Assembly (NCBI GenBank): GCA_037178675.1
Contig: JAYMGJ010000619.1
Span: forward strand, 1 to 64,000
From: Scleroderma bovista
Lineage: Eukaryota > Basidiomycota > Agaricomycetes > Boletales > Sclerodermataceae
Reading direction: 5' to 3'
Length of the DNA: 64,000 bases
Position 1 is the first letter of the stretch, and each line of letters opens with the position of its first letter. Of this stretch, positions 22,017-32,401 are shown in pieces. A program made the translations under genes and the position numbers. Under the pieces are notes generated by a model, which saw nothing but the letters and a program-made list of their open reading frames with translations, ran no database searches and was not told the origin of the DNA.

Positions 22017-24430
22017 GCACGGAAGCTCCTGCTCTGCCCATTGCTTGGCAAGGTATTGGGGCGGATCTTTTTGTTGTATTTGTTTCCGTTGCACGTCGGA
22101 AGGATAAAAGTATGCACCTTACGAATGTATGATTGGAGTGATGTCATTTTTACCGCCCATCTACTACATAAATTGCGTTCAGCAGCTTGCCAGCTTGAAA
22201 TGCCATGAAAATGCACGTCTGAAGAAGATATGCATGCACTACAATCTCAGCCTACAATCTGTTCATCACGGGCCCTCTAGTACTATGTATCAAACTACCC
22301 TCAAGGGAGCCACAAGCCAGCAAGGCTGGAAATCAGAGTCCGAGGACCATGCTGCCTTGCACCCCATGGATGGTTGTAGAGCTGAGATTCCTACATGATT
22401 TTCCATTGTTCCTTGTCAAATGGGAGAAAGGTCAACGATCAACACAGCATGCCAATCTCCAAAATCATCCAAAGCGATCAATTTGGCAAGTCTGGCAGTG
22501 CACTTGGCCAAGGCTTGGCTCATGTTTCAAGGTTCCGCCGTTCTCTGAGAGGCTTTCCTGATGCCAAGGGCACAACTAGTACCTACGCAAACGGAAATCT
22601 CCGTTACCTTCCTAATTAGGCATAAGGGGGCCTGGCTGCTACAGCCGCCACTGGCTTGCACACTGCACACCTGGTCGAGTCGACCATTGGCGCTCCAATC
22701 ACTGAGCCAGGCAGCTGACAAGCAAGGTTTGCGCCTGCAGGCAGTGCCAGAAGTCGGACTTTTCCACATAAAAAACGGCAACAAACAATCAAGTGTGAAA
22801 TAAGTATCGAGTGGATCAAAACAAAACACCGCTAACCTTCGTCGCCTCATCCAAAGTTGAACGTTGAGAAGTGTTCGCGATCCTCTTTACAGAAAAGTTC
22901 GGGTTCAAAAGGCAGGCGCACTGGCCTAACTGGGTTGCATTAATTTCATTTATAACAGGCCGAAAACACTGGTCAGAAAATCTTGGCCATGAGGCTCAGC
23001 CAATCGTGGGTTAAGCGCCTTGAATTCTCATATATAAAGTACTTACTTAAACGGCAATGTAAGGCGCATCTGTCGAAAATTATTTGTGGACGTCCGTGAC
23101 ATCACCATTGAATATCCGAGTGACCTATCGCAAACACTTCAATAGCCATGTGGCCACGGGTATTCAGTCTGACATATCAGTGACCTCGGGGCATCGAACA
23201 TTGGGCTGGGATGGGGTCAGGAACTTCCCATGTCAACCTTTCCCCCTACTCGTGCTTGGTGGTTTAGTAGTTCAACATCTCTGGGGTGTGCATACTTGGG
23301 CGATAGATGCGGCCACAAGAGTAGGACGAATGCAGAGCACAGTGAGATGCGTTGGCAGCGAGGTTCTCTCGCTTCCTAGAGATGAATACTGAGGGAGGTT
23401 GTCTCCGAATCAGGGAAGTTTTGAGGGAAAGATAATCTATTATAATCATCAAAGGGGGGTTGATAATGATAGATATGGGATTATAATCCATTGTCAACCC
23501 CCCTTTGGTGATTATAGTGGATTATCTTTCCCTCAAAATTTCCCTGCGCCTCAGTGCTAGTCCCGTTGCGATTGGACGGAAAGGGGGAAGATTTTTGATG
23601 GAATAGATCAAACAAATGTGGCTGATGTGATAAAAACCGAAGGGTGTCTGCTGGTGTCTGATAGCATAGAGAAATCCGATGCATTGGTAACACTTGAGCT
23701 GATAAACATAGATTTGAGACCGAAAGGTACAGTTGCCGAAAATAGAAAGCACGCGGAGTGCCAATCTGGTGACGTCATTCGCAAGTCATTCGTATACGTC
23801 GACCCCCCTCAGTTCCCCTTTTTTTCCCCTTGTTCCATTCTCTCAACTGCCCTTTATGTTTCATAGCAACTTTTATGTGATACAGTTCGAGCCGCCGAAT
23901 TGCATGGTACTGCACTCAAGAGACGTTTTTGGTATCCGGGACTTGTCCGAGGCAACTTGAAGCACGACGTGCCCCGGATTTAGAGTCTGCTGCTGTGCAG
24001 AGACTACGCACGCGGATAAATCATAGCTTAGCCAACTAGTGCTGTCAGCCAAATCAGAGGTTTCACGTTCCCCAAAATAACGGCAAGGGAGCGCCACATA
24101 AAATGCGTCTTGGGTCCAATAGTCAGTGCGTAGCCTGTAGATAAGGTATCCAGGGGGGTGAGAACAAAGCTCGCGATCATAATGCAATTGGCCAACAGCC
24201 TTGAGATGTGTCAGAAGACTGGTGGGGACGGAAGAGCTAGGTGTGGTTTGCATCTATTGCCTCACAGGAAACTAATCAAAGGCATCAAATCAGCACGAAA
24301 TACGACACTCTGTACCTCTGCCTCGGTGAATACACACATAGTATTCTCATGTTTCTATACGCTGAATCGACTTATACAGAGCAGTTCAAAAATTGATGCT
24401 AGCCCATCGTCACGATCTGCCGATACATAA
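22017..24430. other. Gene-poor region
   Basis: About 2.4 kb downstream of PAT1 and beyond the 3' end of the MYND gene. All six frames give only short, low-quality ORFs. The only structured element recognised is the foldback repeat at 23411-23546. The base composition and lack of conserved protein motifs suggest old, degraded repeats. Confidence 0.5.
23411..23546. repeat. Foldback (hairpin) element, MITE-like
   Basis: Two inverted arms of 53 nt, 23411-23463 and 23494-23546, match with only four mismatches (three are T/C transitions and one is G/A). They are separated by a ~30-nt AT-rich loop that itself repeats GATTATAAT. Arm ends are CAGGGAA/TTCCCTG, and the inner edge is a G6/C6 run. A further short inverted pair, ACTGAGG (about 23388) and CCTCAGT (about 23550), lies outside the arms, with ~16 extra bases on the left. 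No coding capacity. Non-autonomous DNA transposon relic is the best explanation; no clear target-site duplication. Confidence 0.75.
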
Positions 24431-25700
24431 CTACATTGCCAAGAAGTACGCTGCAAGGTCAGGTAGGTCGTTCAAGCTCGCATGGGAGTACCCGCGCCTC
24501 CGTGACCCGCTAAACTTGAGAACCACGACTATGCCATGCCATTGCTTGGCTCCCGAGCCAACGGTCATATGGTAGATCGGACGATTGATTGGTGCACCTC
24601 GTGACAATGCGGTCGGGGAATACCACAACTGGAGTGGATAGTGAAGCTGGCTGTCATTCAATCCATGTGTCACGATGATGCTTTCCGCTTGCCCATCAGG
24701 GAGAATAATAATTGGCTGAGGGCAAGTGTCCATAGATGGACCTTCTAGTCGACGGCATTGGACAGCGATTATCCTAGGCCGTTCTGGATGCGATCAAATG
24801 GTGTCGGAGCGAATAGTGTGGGCAGTGCCATACCTTCTCCCGGAGAAAAGAGTATAGCAGACATAATAATCATGCCAGGCTGCTGCTCAGCAGGCGGTGG
24901 GATTACGATGCCGTTACGGTTCTGGGCATGGGTGGTGGGAATGCATTCTATTCGATGGCGTGGCCAGTCCTGAGCAACATCCAGATACTAGCGTGTAAGT
25001 CTACATTGCATGGGCAAGGTTTGTGCTCACGTTCTGGAGGTGCTCTTGTGTACAATACCACGCATTTTGGCAACGACTACACCACATGGACGTTGGTCTG
25101 CAGCACAGTGAGCAAGGGCGGACGAGAGGGACCGGATTCATGGGTGGTATAACGTAGAGTGTGGGGACACGTTCTGAATATCGTACCTTTAAATACACAT
25201 GGACCATAAAGAAATTCCGAGGGGAAATGACAATCCAGGTTGGGTACTATGGCTTGTCACCTCAGAACGGAGGGTTGCGAAACTAGTGGTAACGTTTTGC
25301 GTATGCCGCAGTGTCGCGTTTCGACGGTCCGGCGAGTTGATCCGCATTCGCCGAGCCTAACTGGCTACCTCCCAACCAGGGCAAGCAAATCCAAATCACC
25401 CATTTCTGGTTATATCTGTCTCGCTTGAAAGGTGGACGAGACCAATTGTGTTATCGAAGACACCTCTGCCACAAGCAAGTCACCTTCGGTGGGGCGCACG
25501 CTACATAGGACAGCATCCTGCCGAGATTTGGCGCCAACCTTCCGACCGAAGGCAAATACAGAATTAATGATGACAGCCCAAGATCCGTGCAGCGGAGATG
25601 GTTACAGGAAACGGAGGAGGGGAATCTGGTGCGTACCAACCCGGCAATGCCTGCCACATAATCACCCACAAGATGAACGATAAAAAGATTAGTCATTCAA
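24431..25700 (-). CDS. MYND-type zinc-finger protein
   Basis: Exons on the minus strand: a 5' portion (about 25696-25450) with GDYVAGIAGL and LGLSSLILYLPSVGRLAPNL; a MYND exon (about 25190-25020) with YVIPPMNPVPLVRPCSLC, followed by CSRCQNAWYCTQEHLQN; an intron (gtgagc...ctcag) to DWPRHRIECIPTTHAQNR; an intron (gtatgg...tccag) joining SAILFSPGE to ERPRIIAVQCRRLEG; and a last exon DGQAESIIVTHGL, WYSPTALSRGAPINR, VVVLKFSGSRR, ending LAAYFLAM at 24431. The Cys/His spacing fits a MYND finger (protein-protein binding). This domain order occurs in a large Agaricomycete-specific family of unknown function. The 5' exon structure between 25200 and 25450 and the true start are unresolved. Confidence 0.65.
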
Positions 25701-26978
25701 ATGGAGCAGGTGCCTACGGAGGTATGTAGGTCGTCCTTATCTGTGTTTGTGCCATGAATGGACACGTTTCAGTACGCGTGCCTACCCCATGAAGTCATGA
25801 GCCAAAATAATGGTTTCTCTGAGCCTTGACTCACCCTTTTCAAGATCGTCCATGATTGTCTTTTTGAACGGGATGGTGGGCACTCTAGAATGAATGTTCT
25901 GCCCACTCTGAGAAAGACACAAATGAAAGCATTGCTCACAGTGCTTCCATACAAAATGCAAGGAAGGCAGTGTTTAAGCTTTTGCACCGCCAACTCGAGA
26001 TCTTGGGCCTGAGTCGATACACCAAAAGCAAACTTGGGTCGCAGTGCACTGACGAGAAAAAGCTGTCACCACAGATTGATAACCGAAATGACAACGCGGC
26101 ATGTTGGCTGTAACGCTTCAGCTCTTTCTCCGGACCCGCACGGGCCGAGACAATACCGCCAAAAGCGAGAGTCGGAATCCTTCCCCCCTCAAGCTTTCAA
26201 GATTCAACGCGGATCTTCGGCCATTCGCCTGCTCCTTTCTTTCCCCTTCGGGCGCTTCATCAGTTTGTCCTCCCTCCACATCAGCTTCACCCTCGATGTA
26301 TTCGTTATTTTCCAGTATTTTTTTTTTAAGTCGAATTATAGTGCTTCGGAGTGTGACACTTCATATTGCACTCTACTAACGATACTATGTATGTCTAAGG
26401 CCCCCTGTGGCCTGACTTTTCCCCTGACGCACGAATGCCCCCCCCCCCAGCCGGGACTGTAGGGTCCCCCAGGGGTCCGCCGCGTTCCCGCCGCGCGTTA
26501 TTTTCCGGTATGTTGCATAAAGTCTTGTTACCTTGGTTCAACGCACTTCTGACGGTTGACACGACGCACGACGCACACCTACGGTCTAGACACTGACTCG
26601 AGTGAGAATGTGTTTCCTTCGCATGCTCCGTAAACAGGGTGCCTGCCGTCTACTCTACGATGGCGCTGTCTTTCTCATTCCATCAAGATGGGCTCATTAA
26701 GAATGGAATTTTGAGCGGGGAGCCTGAGCGGCAACTCGGGGGCATTTGAGACGAAATGTAGATCCGGTCCAGGTGCTGTCCAAAGGCTCATGAAGATTTT
26801 TGAGCGCAGGTGTGGCCAGTATACCATGGACAGGTGGCGGAAGGGCATGACCCGACGCGCACGGGTCGTCATTTTATCCATAGTTTTGAATGTCTCGCAT
26901 ACCATGGATACTATTTGATGATAGCTCAACATGGACAGATTCCTGTGCTCAACAGCTGGGGGGTACCAGGAATGATAA
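25701..26978. other. Intergenic, possible short undefined exons
   Basis: About 1.3 kb between two minus-strand genes. A spliced reading on + exists: a 7-codon start MEQVPTE at 25701 with a good donor, and from about 25892, behind an acceptor, the frame NECSAHSEKDTNES continuing to KAVFKLLHRQLEILGLSRYT. It is protein-like but unassigned. On -, VPTIPFKKTIMDDLEK before a gtgagt donor is an alternative, perhaps a 5' exon of the MYND gene. The remainder is T- and C-rich, including a run of ten C near 26441. Confidence 0.3.
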
Positions 26979-29236
26979 TTACTTGTTTACCCTTAGAACC
27001 ATCTCTTCGAGTGTGAGTGCCCGATATTCATCACCATCGGGACCCCACACAGCATCATCCTGGACATACACCAGTATGCCTCCCTTTCCACTTGCGTTCG
27101 ACACCCTGAAGAGGGGCATCCGCGATTTTTCGTGTGCCTTTCCTGTCGGTAGAAATAGTAGATTGCGCTCCGCAACGTAGTCCTCTACGATGGCACGGAA
27201 GGTAATCTCATGTGTTCGCGAGGGCGCCGTCTTTGGAGGGATTGCCGTCTTCGGCGCAGTCGCACCAGCTGAGGTTGCAGCAAGCTCCGCTCGCCAGTCA
27301 GGACGCTTGAGTTTGGTGGGTGCATCGGGGCCTAACGCGATGGCGGTGTTCATCAGTTGTAGACCCCTCGTGAACCCGCGTGTGATACCGCCCATGTTCT
27401 GCACGTCTTCTGGGAACGTTTTCTTCCAGAAGGAATACCACTCCGCGACCTGCCCGAAGTCGGCGGTCGGCTGAACGAGCCACATGTGGAGAACATCTAG
27501 CCATTTGGGGAAGAATTCCATCTCGAGGAGTTGGGCGAAAATAGATGGGCGAAGGAGTGCAGACCATGGGAGGACTTGTTTGAGTGGTTCCATGTCCTGA
27601 TTGCGTGGGTTCACGCGGAATTCTTCACGGAGGAGAGACCCGAGTTTCGGTACGATGTACTTGAGGAGCATCGCATCCCAGTCAGCTTTGGTAAATACCT
27701 CTCTCCACACGTTCAGATCCTTGGGCACACCGTCTGCCGGTACCCAGCTACGAAGAGAGCTCCGCAGCTTCCTACGTGCCTCATCAAGGACATCTTCCAC
27801 GCGCAGTCCGAGGTGGGGGAGCCATGGGAAGATAAGGGTATGGAGGGCCACGGAAGTGCGCTTTGGGCTCCAACCCGAGACGGCTTTGCTGACCTTGGGT
27901 AAGATGAGCTGATCGAGCAGGTTGTCCCGCACGAAAGGAGGAAGGAATGCCGCCCATGTTTCATAAAACTTGACAGCCGGTGCAGGATCGTCCGGGTTCC
28001 ATTCATTGTTAATGCACGTCCGTACTTTTGGGAGCCAGATATTCCACAGGAGGCTCTCGTACGGCGTCATAGATGCTAGCTCCGCCGAAGAATCGGCCGT
28101 GTTCACTTTGAGAGCTTGCTTCCACGTCTGGAACGTGGATACGAGTCCGAAAGGGTCCTGCAAAGGATTCCATTGGGCGACTACACGCCGGACTATTGGC
28201 ACAATAGCTGCGACGACGATCTCGTCTAGGCGATATTTGCCAAACTCCGCTGAAAATTCTACGAGTAACTTGGAGAATAGAGGAGAAAAACCGTCTAGGT
28301 TGGCTTCGTACAGGGACGACAATTCAGTGGACTTTGTGTTGATTTCATCGACCACTAGCGTGACTTGTTGTAAGCGTGAAATTACTACAGTAACTGAGTC
28401 AGCCCACGTATGAAACAGAAAATTCTGCCAAGACTTACATTCTGACTCGTCCGCAACCTGTTTCTGCAGACGTGCACTTTCCTGTGCGATGAATCGTTTG
28501 CGTTCTTGCAAGGCCTTGGCCTCGCGGGCTAGCCCATCAAGATTTGTTTTACACGTTTCCGTAATTAGTCGTAGGTTATGTCGTACTTCCGGTATTCGTG
28601 TAGGATCTGTGGATGGTGTCCATGATGCTATCGCCACCTCCGGAAGCGGGGCAACCTCGGGAGCGGCATCTGCGACGATCTCCTCGTAAGTCTTGTATTC
28701 GACCTTTATTTTGACCTTGCGAGGCTTCCTCCATGCCTCTGATTTCTTCTCCTTGACCTGTCTTGCCTCTGCGTCCATCTCCGCTTCTGCCTCTTCCTTC
28801 TCCTGTGCGGGAGTCCGCGTTTTTTCCTTGAAGCCCTTGAATGCAATACCGATATTCTTGGGACGTAGTTTGCTCTCGATGGGGGTGACAATGCCTTCGC
28901 CGCTGGCGCCGAGGCCAGTGCCGGACTGCCAGCCCATCTTGGCAAGTAGTTGTGCACCAATGGAGCTCCCGATCTTTCTGAAGTGGGCCTGCTCTTGGGG
29001 TGGGAGAGGTGTAGCAGGTTTGGGTCGTTCCTGGGGTGGGCGGGGTGTCGGAGGCTGACTGGTGTTGTCATGCTGCTGCTGCTGGTGAAGGCAGGGGTCG
29101 CTGACGGAGCGACGAAGGACACTGGCGCGGCGCGCCTACGTTTCCGCTCGTGTTCTGAGTCGACTTCATCGTCTGAACCCTGCGCCGAATCCGAGTCGGC
29201 GTCGTCTTCGATAATCTGGCGTTTTCGTCTGGCCAT
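26979..29236 (-). CDS. TFIP11: Ntr1/TFIP11 spliceosome-disassembly G-patch protein
   Basis: G-patch activator of the DEAH helicase Prp43/DHX15, needed to take apart post-splicing spliceosomes. Start 29236 (MARRKRQIIEDDADSDS) with an acidic/basic N-terminus. A 41-nt intron (gtgtcc...accag) joins RRRAAP to QQHDNTSQPPTPRPPQ and brings the frame to the G-patch, KIGSSIGAQLLAKMGWQ then GTGLGASGEGIVTPIE (near 28950). A coiled coil and the GCFC-like helical domain follow (VLPWSALLRPSIFAQLLEME, FPKWLDVLHMWL). The end at 26979 is preceded by RALTLEEMVLRVNK. A likely intron at 28385-28438 is 54 nt and stop-free, so the open frame runs through it. Divergent from the CCCH gene, 67 bp between start codons. 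Confidence 0.9.
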
Positions 29237-29303
29237 CGTTGTACTTGAGTGAACGATGGGACTGATTTGTCAGCCGCACCCTCCTTGACTCGCTACCACC
29301 ACC
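29237..29303. promoter_or_regulatory. Shared divergent promoter TFIP11/CCCH gene (67 bp)
   Basis: Only 67 bp separate the start codons of the minus-strand G-patch gene and the plus-strand CCCH gene. Both are RNA-processing factors, so co-expression from one bidirectional promoter is plausible. No TATA motif is seen. Confidence 0.5.
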
Positions 29304-30765
29304 ATGTCTCCCTCATCGGATGCAGCACTCAAGGAAGAGATCGCTCGTCTCACAGGTTAGATCCAGTTCCAGGCTTCTATGGCGTAGCTGAACCATCCAT
29401 TAGGTGCAATCAACTGGCACAAGTCCACCCAGCAAACTTTCGGATCCTCTTTCGGCCCAGCAAGCTATCCCAGAAGTAATACATACGTCAATCCAAACTA
29501 CAAACCACCTTCATCCTACAGGTCTCAAGCTTATCAGAGTTCAACTTCAAGATATCCGCCCACCGTGAAGCCCGATGCCACCACGCAAGCTCTCTCCTCG
29601 ACCCGCGACGTCGTCATCGATGGCGTCGCCTTCGGGTCCTCAACCCGTTCTCTCGTTCGAAAGGATCGTAAGTATTTGTATTGCAGGTCACATTCGACGG
29701 AAGGGGACCCAACCGTCAAATCACCCGCTTCTATTCCAGTACCAAAACCCGCGTCGTCGGCCCCCAAAGTACCCGCCAGGCCTATACCCCAGCAAGATTT
29801 TTCCAGGACAACAAATGGCCACCGCATCCCCGCAGCTCGAGCTTACAAATCAAAGGTATCCCGGCGACCGAGAGCTCGAAACATGACTCTTGACAACACT
29901 CGGGGTCCTACTCAGTCCGTGTACCGCATGGAATTAGCACAGGATTCAAGTCTAATGAGCCATTCTAGGGGACGTCGAGGTTACAAGCGCATGAAATATA
30001 TCGACAAGCCATGTCCTCGTTTCACCACGACAGGTGAGTCATCGAACATATTCTTTCATGATCTGTGTCCTGAATGACCACTGTGACCCACTCTTCTCTT
30101 CTTTCCTAGGCTCCTGTAGTCGTGGACTCACTTGCATGTATCAACATGACCCCGACAAGATCGCCATCTGTTGGAACTTTTTGCACGGCAACTGTTCCAA
30201 CACTGCTGAAACATGCAACCTTTCCCACGACCCAACTCCAGAACGTACGCCACTCTGTCTCCACTTTGCAAACAACGGACGGTGCACCCGGGATAATTGC
30301 CCCTTTCCTCATGTTCGTGTGGGTCAACGACATGGCGTTTGTCGCGACTTTGCAGTTCTCGGGTATTGTGCCAAAGGACTCGATTGTGAAATGCAACATG
30401 TCAGAGAGTGCCCCGATTTTGCGGAAAAGGGCACCTGCTCGATAAAAGGATGTAAGCTTCCGCATGTCATTCGTGCAAACCGTAATCGCAAGCCACCGTC
30501 GACAACGACCACTTCTACGACATCGACTGTGGCTGGATCTGTCATTTTTGGCTCTTCTAATGGCTCTGACAATGTTTCGAGTTCGCAGTTTGTCTCAGTC
30601 AAGGATGCCCAGCTCGGTGATGAGTTCATCTCTCTCGTATTTAACGAGAGTGAAGATGAGCATGACGATGCCAGTGATGAAGACGAGGATGACGCAGAGG
30701 AAGGTGATGCAGAGGAAGATGAAAATGAAGAGGGCATCAGCCCCACCACATTGCCGCTATATTGA
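29304..30765 (+). CDS. Five-CCCH zinc-finger protein (ZC3H3/Red5-like)
   Basis: Start 29304 (MSPSSDAALKEEIARLTG); introns near 29356, 29480-29521, about 29668, and 30032-30110 (gtgagt...tag). A basic linker (GRRGYKRMKYIDKPCPRF) precedes five consecutive CCCH fingers: CPRFTTTGSCSRGLTCMYQH, CWNFLHGNC..CNLSH, CLHFANNGRCTRDNCPFPH, CRDFAVLGYCAKGLDCEMQH and CPDFAEKGTCSIKGCKLPH. An acidic tail (EDEDDAEEGDAEEDE) ends at 30765. This five-finger arrangement is that of human ZC3H3 and fission-yeast Red5, which act in polyadenylation-linked mRNA export and in RNA elimination. Orthology is inferred from architecture. Confidence 0.87.
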
Positions 30766-30955
30766 TCTATTCTATATTGTACTTTGTTGATTGAATGCAT
30801 GTAAATTTTGGACTTGACTCATGGTGTGCCTCTCTTGTCTGACAATCGACGAATGTTTCGACGAGGGAAATTGCACATAATGCAGGGCATAATCGGGTGG
30901 AATATGTATAAGAACATGATGACAACATGCAGAGAAATAAATCCATGTATTTTAT

Positions 30956-31500
30956 TTATGCCTCAGTCAGCTCCCGCAGACGACGGACAGTGCTACAGAG
31001 TCTCAATGTTTGAACAATCTATGTGATTGAATGTACTTACCTCCGCACGGTAGCAGCTGCAGTCGTAGCGACGGTCCATGCACCGCCAGCGATCGTCTTT
31101 TTACATGAACGGCACTTCCAGATGCCAACTGCCTCACGCTTGACGGAGTCCTGTGTGGTTGAATGGATAAGTCCTTCAGTTAAGGGGTGATGGGGGATCA
31201 CTGCTTGCCTTTCCGCAGAACGTGCAGGTGTAGCGGGCGTGTTGTGTTATTTCCATCTGTTCGACGTTGGTTCAGATCAAACAGACGGATCATCAAAGCT
31301 TGCTCACCTTTTTCACCTGCTTACGGAGAGAGGCACCATAACGCTATGTGATCTGCCAGTCAGCAAGTGCAATGGCTGCGCCATACATGGGTACGCACAG
31401 TACCATACTTTCCGGTAACCCCGACTTTGCGTGTACGTTTTGTCTGTGAACGTCCTCGTCAGTGGGCAATCGTCTGCAATATCTGATTTATGCTGACCAT
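30956..31500 (-). CDS. RPL43: 60S ribosomal protein eL43 (L37A), six exons
   Basis: Zinc-binding protein of the large ribosomal subunit. Exons on the minus strand: 31498-31500 (the ATG only), 31399-31443, 31308-31343, 31209-31256, 31041-31150 and 30956-30992. They sum to 279 nt, 92 residues, the usual length of the yeast protein. Product begins [19 protein letters not shown], contains the zinc ribbon [19 protein letters not shown] and ends [18 protein letters not shown]. The intron 31151-31208 has a GC donor (GGAAAG|gcaagc) and no usable GT alternative. At the last intron the donor gtaagt supplies an in-frame TAA if unspliced. High conservation makes all joins secure. Confidence 0.96.
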
Positions 31501-32401
31501 CTTGGGTTCTTTGGCGAGTGTTGTCCGTGTTGACGAGCTGCTCGTGGAACTGACCAGCCACTGTCGGAGACTGCCGATGATCTGTACAGTTACTCCAGCC
31601 ACAGGCAATCATTGCCTTGTATGGCATCATGGACAACTGCATCACCGGCGGGAGATGGTGGGATTCGATTATCCCATGCAACGCGCGAATGACTGGTCAC
31701 CCGCGTCGAATTTCGACTCAATCCACAAAAGGGTTCGTGTTATTTTCCATCTCATCAGTCCACAGCCAACTTTGCCAGTTTGACTTGGTCAGTGCGCAGC
31801 TGTCAGCCAATCCATTTCCATTCCCAACAATTCCACAGTCATTTCCTATCCAATGAGATGGACGAACAGTCACAACGGTTCTAATTGTCTGTCGTTGTCG
31901 TCATTTCTCGTCCAGCGTGTCAGGCTCTGTTTGTGTGCGCAGCAAAGGCACCCTCACCCTGCCACTGTTCAAAACATGAAGGGCTCTTACCGCATGGCAT
32001 GGGTGTAAAACATTGTGGCAGAGTGTCAGTCACAATAGAGGTGAGGATGATACCCACCTTTGACATTCACGGCCTCTTCTCTACTGAATCGATTGTTTCC
32101 AACAATGGCCAGGTGATTCGGACAATGACCAATGACGAGGAACAGTAGTGACGACAGGCAGGTGATCACAGAACAATAGCGAATCGCGATTCCAGCAACG
32201 CGGATATGGTAGACCACAATGAGACCAAGAGAATGTGAACAGCCAATGGACCCACAGCGCTTATAGCAACGACGGTGACAGTCGAGGATGGTGCAGGATA
32301 TTACCACCATCGTAATACATGGGCGTAATCCACGCCAATCCTTGGAGACCCCTGCTATGTAAATACAGCACATCAATTTTGCCTCGAATGAAAGTGTAGT
32401 A
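31501..32401. other. Promoter of RPL43 and 3' flank of PFS2
   Basis: About 900 bp upstream of RPL43 and downstream of PFS2, both minus-strand. T-rich stretches close to the RPL43 start (31730-31860) fit a strong ribosomal-protein promoter. No additional gene or repeat is recognised. Confidence 0.5.

Noticed and set aside
26430..26460. C-homopolymer as a possible telomeric or regulatory tract
   Set aside because: Single run of ten C without repeat units; likely simple-sequence noise.
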